This document shows, piece after piece, positions 1-4,637 of a DNA stretch of 5,839 nucleotides. The stretch is taken from assembly GCA_002315235.1 (NCBI GenBank), contig DCGK01000125.1, forward strand, positions 1-5,839. Reading direction: 5' to 3'. Both the position numbers and the translations under genes were made by a program. The notes under the pieces are model-generated. The model saw only the letters and a program-made list of their open reading frames with translations. It was not told where the DNA came from and made no database searches. Within the stretch, counting starts at the first letter, position 1. Each line of letters starts with the position of its first letter. This stretch comes from Ruminococcus sp. UBA1780 (lineage in GTDB: Bacteria > Bacillota > Clostridia > Oscillospirales > Ruminococcaceae).

Positions 1-110
1 CCATCATGTGATACCCATGATTCTCCGTCCCAGAGTTTATCATTTGTAGTTACTTTTTCTATTGGAATCAAACCATTATCGGTAAGAACAAGCTGCCCCT
101 CTGCAATGCA
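1..110 (-). other. Intein N-terminus (Hint domain, block A) inside the DNA polymerase O-helix; partial
   Basis: From Cys457 (codon 110-108) the reading frame encodes CIAEGQLVLTDNGLIPIEKV and then TTNDKLWDGESWVSHDG. This has the hallmarks of intein block A: a Cys nucleophile at position 1, a hydrophobic residue, the G-x-L-V-L-T-x-x-G strand pattern and a P-I-E-x-V turn. The WDG-x-x-WVxH continuation also fits Hint domains that I recall from phage enzymes. The upstream extein ends RQKGKVAELA; in homologous polymerases the next residues read roughly LGYGG, so the insertion falls between the positions equivalent to E. coli Pol I G763 and L764, within the dNTP-binding helix. Only 36 complete codons are visible. 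Block B (TxxH), any homing endonuclease, the C-terminal His-Asn and the +1 residue are beyond the window, so mini-intein, endonuclease-bearing and split forms cannot be told apart. Confidence 0.9.
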
Positions 111-1478
111 GGCCAATTCCGCTACCTTACCTTTTTGCCTCAGATGACCGTTTTCACCATGCTTTACAACAGGAACACCGAACATCTTTGATGCAGAAGC
201 ACAGTAAATGTCTTCGCCGTTCCGGAAAGCGTCCATTCTCCACTGTTCGCCGGCAAGCCACGCTATGACTCTGGCTTCAATTGCACTGAAATCTGCTACA
301 ATGAATTTCGTTCCTTCACGCGGAATCAGCGCAGTACGTATAAGCTGTGACAGGACATCAGGAATATCGTCATATAGAAGTTCGGCGGCTTCAAAGTTTC
401 CGGACTTTATAAGCTCCTTGGCTTCTTCCAGATCTGACATATGGTTTTGAGGGCAGTTCTGCAGCTGGACATAGCGCCCGGAAAAACGACCGGTGCGGTT
501 GGCTCCGTAAAAGCTGAACATACCACGGATACGTCCGTCTGCGCACATTGCATTTTCCATAGCTGTGTATTTCTTTACAGATGATTTTGCAAGCTGCTGA
601 CGCAGTATAAGTGCTTCTCTCAGTTCCGGGGGAGCAGTTTTTACAAGTTCGGCTACATCTTTTTTACCAAGTGTTTCAGTTTCTATGCCGTTTTCGGACA
701 GCCATTTTTTCATCTGAGCTACAGAGTTAGGATTTTCAAGAGCGGTTATATTCTGCATAGCCTTTACAAGCTCGCTCTTTACTCTGGTATCGAGAGCAAC
801 AGCGTTTTCAGCGAACTTCCTGTCAACAAGTATTCCGCGGTCGTTTATGTCCTGATCGGTATAGAATTCATACCAGATATTATCCGGCACAGGAAATACA
901 GATAGTTTTTTCTGTATTTCAAGTTCAGCTTCCACATCGCGTTTGTTGTATTCTTTGAAGATATTCCATTTGTCAGGTGAGTCAGCAGGGGAGTGGAACT
1001 TTCCGGGTTCATAAGGGGTGCAGAAATATTTTATAAGTGACCTGCCTTCAGTCATTTTCTGCTGTTCAAGTTTTAGAAGCTTTCCGACATCAGAAAGGGA
1101 AGAAGGCATTCCGAGATATCTGGCATGAATCATGTCACAGTGCCAGGAAACCGGCGGAAGATAGCATGCAGATGCTGTGTCAGAGCGGCAGTTGTGAAAA
1201 TGTTCCGGATAGTATTTCCGGAGATACGCAGAAATGCAGATACGTTCAAAATTTACATTAAAGGCATTTTTTATAACGCTTTCATCTGAGAAAGCAGCAA
1301 GAATATCCGGCGGAATACTTTCACCTGAAGCCAGATCATAAACAGTAACCGGTCCGTCATCCACAGAAACAGCAAAAAGCAGAATATCAAAAAAAGGTGA
1401 CTCCACATATGGATAAACACCTGATTTAGTAAGTTCAACATCACTTCTTGTTTCAAGATCAATACTTAATTTATACAT
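1..1478 (-). CDS. Phage-type family A DNA polymerase with 3'-5' exonuclease domain, interrupted by an intein (3' end outside window)
   Basis: Replicative polymerase of the phage family A type. The frame is open from ATG at 1478 to the left edge (492 full codons), with no stop or frameshift. The N-terminal DnaQ-like exonuclease domain (about residues 1-190) shows Exo I SIDLET (D7, E9), Exo II NVNFE (N74, F77) and Exo III YNKRD (Y177, D181). The polymerase domain shows RTGRFSGRYVQLQN (T329-G330-R331), motif A DFSAIEAR (D396 metal ligand, E401, R403) and the start of motif B/O-helix, RQKGKVAELA (R447, K451). At C457 the polymerase sequence gives way in frame to an intein; the rest of motif B and the catalytic motif C are not in the window. 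AAGGAG (1487-1482) lies only 3 nt before the ATG, but homologues as I recall them begin at this point. It is the last visible gene of the leftward operon, 55 nt after the DUF2815 gene. Family call is firm; activity depends on unseen sequence. Confidence 0.95.
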   Translation of the reverse strand, partial: MYKLSIDLETRSDVELTKSGVYPYVESPFFDILLFAVSVDDGPVTVYDLASGESIPPDILAAFSDESVIKNAFNVNFERICISAYLRKYYPEHFHNCRSDTASACYLPPVSWHCDMIHARYLGMPSSLSDVGKLLKLEQQKMTEGRSLIKYFCTPYEPGKFHSPADSPDKWNIFKEYNKRDVEAELEIQKKLSVFPVPDNIWYEFYTDQDINDRGILVDRKFAENAVALDTRVKSELVKAMQNITALENPNSVAQMKKWLSENGIETETLGKKDVAELVKTAPPELREALILRQQLAKSSVKKYTAMENAMCADGRIRGMFSFYGANRTGRFSGRYVQLQNCPQNHMSDLEEAKELIKSGNFEAAELLYDDIPDVLSQLIRTALIPREGTKFIVADFSAIEARVIAWLAGEQWRMDAFRNGEDIYCASASKMFGVPVVKHGENGHLRQKGKVAELACIAEGQLVLTDNGLIPIEKVTTNDKLWDGESWVSHD

Positions 1479-1481
1479 AAA

Positions 1482-1511
1482 CTCCTTAATCCCACCCAGA
1501 GCAATATGCTC
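1482..1511 (-). promoter_or_regulatory. Polymerase gene ribosome binding site with small upstream palindrome
   Basis: The 55-nt gap before the polymerase ATG holds AAGGAG at 1487-1482, only 3 nt from the start codon, tighter than the 5-9 nt spacings of the other genes here. A 13-bp palindrome-like element, GAGCA-ATA-TGCTC, sits at 1499-1511 and could form a 5-bp hairpin with a 3-nt loop just upstream of the site. A GC-rich patch (GGGCGGGCG on the minus strand) lies behind it. I see no terminator or promoter in the gap. Confidence 0.45.
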
Positions 1512-1533
1512 CAAACGCCCGCCCGTCTGTCAG

Positions 1534-2097
1534 TTAATCAAGAAAATCATCATTATCGTCAGTATCAAAATCTGACTCAGCGCTGGCTTTTCCGCCAAGC
1601 GGTTCTCCGTCACGAATCTTCTGGAGATTATTAAGTCCGCATGCTATGCCTTTGTTACCGTTGCTGTTAAAGGCATAGAAATTTATACTTGCTCTTCCGT
1701 AAACTCCGCTGTATACCTCGCTGTGATCAATAATAGTCTGTCTGTCAGCATCAACAATTCCCGGAGCGGAAGCAGAGTTCGCATTGATAAAGTAGCTGTT
1801 TGCATAAGCTTCATCATCAGGTCTTTCAATATCTCCGTCACGGAGCGGTGTCTTTATAGCCTGAAGAGAAGGAACAGACTTGCCGTTGCCTTTGAGCTTT
1901 GATGAGCCTTCTTCGTAAGCGGCCTGAATGGCAGCGCGAACTTTATCAAGTGTAACCTTGTCTGACTTAGGGATGATGAGTGAAACGCTGTATTTAGGAG
2001 TACCTCCGTTAATAGCCTTTGGCTCCCATGCGTTGCAGTAGCTCCAGCGTGTACCAGGTCCTGTGATTACTTTTGTTGGGTTTACAATCTTTGACAT
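1534..2097 (-). CDS. DUF2815 family single-stranded DNA-binding protein
   Basis: A 187-residue protein of the phage DUF2815 (Enc34-type ssDNA-binding) family, expected to have an OB fold and to coat single-stranded DNA during phage replication. The diagnostic N-terminal stretch includes WSYCNAWEPKAINGG and YSVSLIIPKSD (residues 18-46). The middle carries the conserved NANSASAPGIVD and VYSGVYGRASINFYAFN (residues 105-144). The C-terminus is strongly acidic (from about D176 to D187, with DTDDNDDFLD), like the tail of bacterial SSB proteins that recruits partner proteins. GGAGG (2110-2106) lies 8 nt before the ATG. The gene starts 15 nt after the DUF2800 stop and is followed by the polymerase, the usual order of this module. 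Family assignment is from recognised sequence; ssDNA binding is inferred from the family. Confidence 0.9.
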   Translation of the reverse strand: MSKIVNPTKVITGPGTRWSYCNAWEPKAINGGTPKYSVSLIIPKSDKVTLDKVRAAIQAAYEEGSSKLKGNGKSVPSLQAIKTPLRDGDIERPDDEAYANSYFINANSASAPGIVDADRQTIIDHSEVYSGVYGRASINFYAFNSNGNKGIACGLNNLQKIRDGEPLGGKASAESDFDTDDNDDFLD

Positions 2098-2112
2098 AAT
2101 TTTTTCCTCCGT

Positions 2113-3234
2113 TTATTCAGTAAAATCTTCAGCAGCAGTGTTTAATGCTTTTCGTTTGTCTGACACAGGTACCAGAGTAGGCTTTCCCTGTGGTTTCTTT
2201 ATAAAATCCGAAAGCAGTTCACTGAACTTTTCTTTTCCGAGAAGCTTAGTCATGGCAGTTATGCCAAGCAGGGAATGTTCGTAAGGATCATAGCCTGCTT
2301 CCTTAACAGCATTAATGACAGCTTCTTCATTTGTGTATTTGCGTACTGATCTTCCTTCAACGACCTTCCATTCAGACCACTGCTTTCCCTGAAGCGCCTG
2401 AGTTAAAGCGTATTCCTTAACATCATTTATCCAGGAAACAAGCTGGTCAGCTCTGGAAAGAACAATTTCTATCTCGCTGTCTTCAAGTGAGGCAGGCATT
2501 TCAAAATCGTATCTGGCAACTTCAAGGTTGTACTCAGCACGTTTGCGGCAGGCAGCCTTAACTTTGCAGAACATGCAGTGCGGTCCGGCGCAGAATTCAC
2601 CTTCACCTTTTGACGCAAGTTCCGCAGCAGGTTTAAGAGTTTCTTCAGCCCATTTCAGTAAATCTGTTTTTGAAATACAGAAGACGCTTATATTTTCACG
2701 TCTTGGCTGGAAAATCGTCATCGATATTTTTTCAATATCGTAAATGCCGTCAAAAAGAGCAAGTGCTCCGAGGGCATAAAGCATCATCTGCGGATTGTTT
2801 TCAGCTTCGACAAGAACACCGAGACCATATTTGAAATCGATGATCGTAAGAGTGCTGTCTGCGACAATAACACAGTCACCAGTACCGAATCCGTCAGGTA
2901 CATATTCTGAAAAATCCAGTTTCTGTTCCACCAGTACAACCGGATCAGGACAAAGCTCCTTTGATTTCTGTATTTCTTCAGCAACATACTGAGCATAAGA
3001 GTCTGTACATTCAGACATTTCCTCGTCAAAATACTGTAGGCTTTCAGTAGGATCATCAGATGTCTCTCCAATGATTAAACGAACCTTGTGCTCACAAAGG
3101 CTGTGAGCATCCGTTCCCTGAAGTGCAAATTCACTTTCAGTGTCTTCAATCTCAGCACAGAGCAGTGCAGAAGGAGGGCAGGCCATCCATCTGTGACTTG
3201 ATGATGCTGAGAGAACAGCGTGTTTACCCGGCAT
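2113..3234 (-). CDS. DUF2800 family PD-(D/E)XK nuclease with putative Fe-S cluster
   Basis: A 373-residue RecB/Cas4-like nuclease of the phage DUF2800 family, probably acting on DNA ends or replication intermediates. It opens with the family's typical MPGKHAVLSASSSHRWMACP. Visible catalytic features are GTDAH (H44), GTGD (D120), the DFK of IIDFKYG (D133, K135) and NPQMMLY (Q149, Y153), matching motifs I, II, III and the QxxxY helix. Cys19 together with Cys215, Cys220, Cys223 and Cys229 gives the one-plus-three-or-four Cys layout that holds a 4Fe-4S cluster in Cas4 and AddB. The start at 3234 is chosen over an in-frame ATG at 3270 because GGAGG (3248-3244) lies 9 nt upstream and homologues begin at MP-x-KHA. 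It overlaps the preceding gene by 11 nt, which suggests translational coupling. Cluster and activity are inferred from the family. Confidence 0.9.
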   Translation of the reverse strand: MPGKHAVLSASSSHRWMACPPSALLCAEIEDTESEFALQGTDAHSLCEHKVRLIIGETSDDPTESLQYFDEEMSECTDSYAQYVAEEIQKSKELCPDPVVLVEQKLDFSEYVPDGFGTGDCVIVADSTLTIIDFKYGLGVLVEAENNPQMMLYALGALALFDGIYDIEKISMTIFQPRRENISVFCISKTDLLKWAEETLKPAAELASKGEGEFCAGPHCMFCKVKAACRKRAEYNLEVARYDFEMPASLEDSEIEIVLSRADQLVSWINDVKEYALTQALQGKQWSEWKVVEGRSVRKYTNEEAVINAVKEAGYDPYEHSLLGITAMTKLLGKEKFSELLSDFIKKPQGKPTLVPVSDKRKALNTAAEDFTE

Positions 3235-3544
3235 TGTCAAGCACCTCCGCATCAGCCATAAGTGCTGCATAGTTTTCAGGTTTTACAGCAGACAGCTTGT
3301 CAGCTCCGTACTTTGAAATAAGCTCCTTTACCTGTACTGTGTATCCCTTCCTTGAAAGGCTGGCGAGAAGAGCACGAAGCTTTTCAAAGTTTACCGGTTC
3401 AGGAGTATTTTCAGTTTTTTCTTCCGGTGCAGGAAGCTGAGTGAAAGTTGCGAGTTCTGCATCAGTAGCGTTTTCAGCCCATGCAGTTGCAACTGTTACG
3501 AACTTACCAAGAGCGGCAAGTACATCAAGTAATGTTGTTTTCAT
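3224..3544 (-). CDS. Hypothetical 106-residue phage protein
   Basis: I cannot assign a function. The protein has an N-terminal helix-prone, Ala-rich part (residues 1-35), a Pro/Glu/Thr linker (PAPEEKTENTPEP, 38-50) and a C-terminal block (52-102) with the pattern LRALLASLSRKGYTVQVK, then ISKYGADKLSAVKPENYAAL. That C-terminal pattern recurs, as I recall it, in small proteins next to DUF2800/DUF2815 genes in Firmicutes phages, sometimes carrying a misleading rRNA-biogenesis Rrp5 label. GGAGG (3558-3554) lies 9 nt before the ATG. The gene overlaps the 57-residue gene upstream by 20 nt and the DUF2800 start downstream by 11 nt, so the three are probably coupled in translation. A small adaptor or DNA-replication accessory is possible but is only a guess from position. 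Confidence 0.75.
   Translation of the reverse strand: MKTTLLDVLAALGKFVTVATAWAENATDAELATFTQLPAPEEKTENTPEPVNFEKLRALLASLSRKGYTVQVKELISKYGADKLSAVKPENYAALMADAEVLDNAG
3235..3248 (-). promoter_or_regulatory. Ribosome binding site that sets the DUF2800 start
   Basis: GCGGAGGTG on the minus strand (GGAGG core 3248-3244) sits 9 nt before ATG 3234, inside the end of the upstream gene. This favours the 373-residue product over the 12-residue longer one from 3270. Confidence 0.8.
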
Positions 3545-3698
3545 GTGATTTGACCTCCGTTGACATAATTTCTTTTACAAGTTCCATAAGCGGGTTTGTC
3601 TTTTCAGCAGGACGCTGTTCATGACTGATTTCTTCTGCAATTTTTTCAGCGAGAATGCTGATGATAATCAGTGCATCAATCATTTTTTCTTTTGTCAT
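3525..3698 (-). CDS. Hypothetical 57-residue small phage protein
   Basis: A small protein of unknown function starting MTKEKMIDALIIISILAEKI. The first 25 residues form a hydrophobic/charged helix that is too interrupted by Glu and Lys for a confident membrane segment; the rest is polar and charged, with a second likely helix (LMELVKEIMS). An ATG 18 nt further upstream (3716) has no Shine-Dalgarno sequence, whereas AAAGGGGG lies 7 nt before 3698, so the shorter form is preferred. It lies 48 nt after the sigma-like gene and overlaps the next gene by 20 nt, and that overlap carries the next gene's start signals. It is probably real because of its RBS and its place in a closely packed operon; there are no homology grounds I can offer. 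Confidence 0.6.
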   Translation of the reverse strand: MTKEKMIDALIIISILAEKIAEEISHEQRPAEKTNPLMELVKEIMSTEVKSHENNIT

Positions 3699-3713
3699 TT
3701 TTATTCCCCCTTT
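3699..3713 (-). promoter_or_regulatory. Ribosome binding site that sets the start of the 57-residue gene
   Basis: AAAGGGGG (minus strand 3713-3706) is 7 nt from ATG 3698. It is a one-base variant of AAAGGAGG and the only purine-rich site near either possible start. Confidence 0.55.
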
Positions 3714-3746
3714 CATTTATTTCATGGAAATGAGAACTTCAAAACT

Positions 3747-4229
3747 TTACATGCAGAAATAATATTTTTTTATTTTTTCCTGAAGCCTTGAAATACGTCT
3801 TGAAACAGCACATACACCAATGTTTTCCTCTGCAGCAATATCTGTCTGTTTTCTCTGTTTCAGAAAGTATTCTTCAAAAAGCCACTGTTCCTTATCGGAA
3901 AGTGTAGATACAAAAAACAGAATATCACGCAGAATCTGACTCGTTTTTGCAGATTCACAGCATTTTTCTGTGTAGGCCTTAATCACAGCAGGGTCCGCTT
4001 CAAGTGCAGCATCAAGTGAAATACATTCATTCTGAAGCTCTCTCATCTTTTTCTTTGTTTCGCTGTTGTAGAATCGAAGCGTTTTAATAAGAACATCATG
4101 AGTAAGACCATGTTCACCTTCACGGATGATCTTTTTCATCCCGGCAGCATCATAGCAGATAAGGCATTTGTTTACGTACATGAACTGGATTTCTTTTCTG
4201 CTGAAATAATGTATTCCGTCAATTATCAT
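3747..4229 (-). CDS. Sigma-70 region-4-like HTH protein, putative phage transcription regulator
   Basis: A 160-residue protein whose last 50 residues (about 108-156) read like sigma factor region 4: a leading STLSDKEQWLFEEYFLK helix, then TDIAAEENIGVCAVSRRISR (129-148) as the helix-turn-helix, ending in a basic helix LQEKIKKYY. The N-terminal part (1-105) holds several Cys residues (C22, C25, C90, C91) and a charged helical region but no sigma region 2 that I can see. It is therefore more likely an ArpU/RinA-like phage regulator or a truncated sigma-like activator than a complete sigma factor. GGAGG (4239-4235) lies 5 nt before the ATG. It is the first gene of the leftward operon, directly behind a structured leader that could hide this RBS. 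HTH call is good; a role in transcription is inferred and the target promoters are unknown. Confidence 0.8.
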   Translation of the reverse strand: MIIDGIHYFSRKEIQFMYVNKCLICYDAAGMKKIIREGEHGLTHDVLIKTLRFYNSETKKKMRELQNECISLDAALEADPAVIKAYTEKCCESAKTSQILRDILFFVSTLSDKEQWLFEEYFLKQRKQTDIAAEENIGVCAVSRRISRLQEKIKKYYFCM

Positions 4230-4234
4230 TTTTA

Positions 4235-4270
4235 CCTCCGTTTGTCGGGGTTACTGCACCGGAACGGAGA
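4235..4270 (-). promoter_or_regulatory. Anti-Shine-Dalgarno hairpin in front of the sigma-like gene
   Basis: In the leftward transcript UCUCCGUU (4270-4263) can pair over 8 bp, with one G-U at the end, with AACGGAGG (4242-4235), the complete ribosome binding site of the 4229 gene; the loop is 20 nt. If formed, it would block translation of the first operon gene. The pairing is seen directly; its formation and use are inference. Confidence 0.5.
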
Positions 4271-4323
4271 TAAAAAGAGGGCTACTGCGTCTGATAGATA
4301 CTCCTATCCTGATGCAATAACCC
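4271..4323 (-). terminator. Long interrupted hairpin with U-rich tail in the operon leader (attenuator-like)
   Basis: GGGUUAUUGC (4323-4314) pairs with GCAGUAGCCC (4288-4279) over 10 bp with two G-U pairs. The helix continues inward (UC/GA, then G-bulge-AUAG/CUAUC) to a 6-nt GAGUAU loop. The 3' arm is followed by UCUUUUUAU. This is a plausible intrinsic terminator for leftward transcription, only about 40 nt before the sigma-like gene, hence a possible attenuation site. A protein- or ribosome-responsive hairpin is the alternative. Confidence 0.5.
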
Positions 4324-4401
4324 GTCTCAGTCGTGTTAATTGATATATTACGCCAAAGCTCTGAGATGCCCTGCAGGAGCAGCTCCGGTGTTTATGACAT
4401 T

Positions 4402-4410
4402 ATTTTAGCA
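4402..4410 (-). promoter_or_regulatory. Candidate extended -10 promoter for the leftward replication operon
   Basis: TGCTAAAAT on the minus strand (4410-4402) matches an extended -10 (TGnTAAAAT). No good -35 is seen at 16-18 bp; instead the 10-bp inverted repeat occupies that area, as an operator might. A start about 7 nt downstream (near 4395) would begin the transcript just before the first arm of the leader structure at 4390. It is weak on its own. Confidence 0.35.
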
Positions 4411-4412
4411 GT

Positions 4413-4450
4413 AAAAAGGGTGACACACCATGATGCAGGCGTGTCACCCT
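4413..4450 (-). terminator. Perfect 10-bp inverted repeat with T5 tail: terminator or operator
   Basis: AGGGTGACAC (4450-4441 on the minus strand) and GTGTCACCCT (4426-4417) form a perfect 10-bp stem with a 14-nt loop, followed by five T (the first belongs to the stem) and then AC. For leftward transcription this could terminate read-through. Because the same 10-mer occurs a third time at 4562-4571 and the repeat abuts a candidate -10, a regulator-binding operator is equally plausible. Confidence 0.45.
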
Positions 4451-4571
4451 GTGAACTAACGTGAAGTATAGAGAATTTACATTTGTTGAGGTGTGTACTG
4501 TTGAAATTGTGCAAAAGTGTGAACTTTCTAAAAGCGAACTAATGTGAAATTACACAAAAACAGGGTGACAC
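4417..4571. repeat. Three copies of a 10-bp repeat (AGGGTGACAC), two direct and one inverted
   Basis: AGGGTGACAC occurs on the plus strand at 4417-4426 and 4562-4571, and inverted at 4441-4450. The outer pair 4441-4451 and 4561-4571 is an 11-bp perfect inverted repeat 109 nt apart. Read leftward, both GTGTCACCCT copies are followed by a T-run and an AT-rich -10-like patch (TAATTT or TAAAAT), so the unit may be a repeated operator/promoter element. Iterons for a replication initiator are an alternative. Confidence 0.7.
4451..4548. repeat. Two copies of a 15-bp repeat, GTGAACTAACGTGAA type
   Basis: GTGAACTAACGTGAA (4451-4465) and GCGAACTAATGTGAA (4534-4548) match at 13 of 15 positions and lie 83 nt apart in the same orientation. 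A further GTGAAC is at 4519-4524. Both 15-mers lie on the inner side of the 10-bp repeats. Spacing and orientation suggest paired protein-binding sites; their user is unknown. Confidence 0.6.
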
Positions 4572-4591
4572 GGAAATGACGGGTTCAGAAG

Positions 4592-4635
4592 AAAAAATAA
4601 AACAGCCAGTCCTGAAATTAATCGGGACTGGCTGT
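4592..4635 (-). terminator. Intrinsic terminator of the metallopeptidase gene
   Basis: ACAGCCAGTCC and GGACTGGCTGT form a perfect 11-bp stem with a 12-nt loop (arms 4635-4625 and 4612-4602), followed on the minus strand by TTTATTTTTTC. It begins 2 nt after the stop codon at 4638-4640. It separates that gene from the replication operon; in the plus direction the tail (TATTTATG) is weaker. Confidence 0.9.
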
Positions 4636-4637
4636 AT

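Larger units (their letters stand above)
4229..4395 (-). promoter_or_regulatory. Candidate structured 5' leader RNA of the replication operon
   Basis: The leader can be closed by a long-range helix, CACCGGAG (4390-4383) with UUCCGGUG (4264-4257), 8 bp including one G-U. Inside lie three hairpins in order: CUGC-UCCU-GCAG (4382-4371), UCUCAG/CUGAGA (4366-4361 with 4330-4325) and the terminator-like hairpin at 4323-4279. The closing helix uses bases also needed by the anti-SD arm (4264-4263) and encloses that arm, so the two states should exclude each other unless a pseudoknot forms. This is how a riboswitch expression platform works, but I recognise no known class, and base-pair support from homologues is not available here. 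A DNA-level role (origin or operator cruciform) is possible. Confidence 0.4.

Noticed and set aside
108..122. A frameshift or assembly break explaining the sudden loss of polymerase motif B
   Set aside because: The frame continues without a stop and the new sequence is a well-formed intein block A with Cys at position 1.
208..450. Plus-strand open frames, here and near 1037, 2063, 2528, 2795, 4098 and 5516
   Set aside because: They run antisense to well-supported minus-strand genes or into the structured leader, with low-quality composition and no convincing RBS.
1271..1462. A 63-codon minus-strand open frame
   Set aside because: It is an out-of-frame shadow of the polymerase exonuclease domain, which has recognisable motifs in the other frame.
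2784..3071. A 95-codon minus-strand open frame
   Set aside because: It overlaps the DUF2800 catalytic core in another frame and has no family resemblance.
3235..3270. ATG at 3270 as the DUF2800 start
   Set aside because: It adds 12 residues unlike the family's N-terminus and has no RBS, whereas 3234 has GGAGG at 9 nt and the typical MPGKHA opening.
4290..4320. CTGATG/CTGATA sequences on the plus strand as a hammerhead ribozyme core
   Set aside because: No CUGANGA plus GAAA core with three suitable stems can be assembled.
4325..4330. CUGAGA in the leader as part of a TPP riboswitch
   Set aside because: The rest of the THI-box consensus is absent; here CUGAGA simply pairs with UCUCAG at 4366-4361.
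4465..4470. TATACT on the minus strand as a -10 element
   Set aside because: There is no -35-like hexamer at 15-18 bp and no extended TG, and a start here would lead straight into the 4413-4450 hairpin.
4417..4571. Repeats as a CRISPR array
   Set aside because: The repeats are only 10-15 bp, partly inverted and irregularly spaced, and there are no cas genes.
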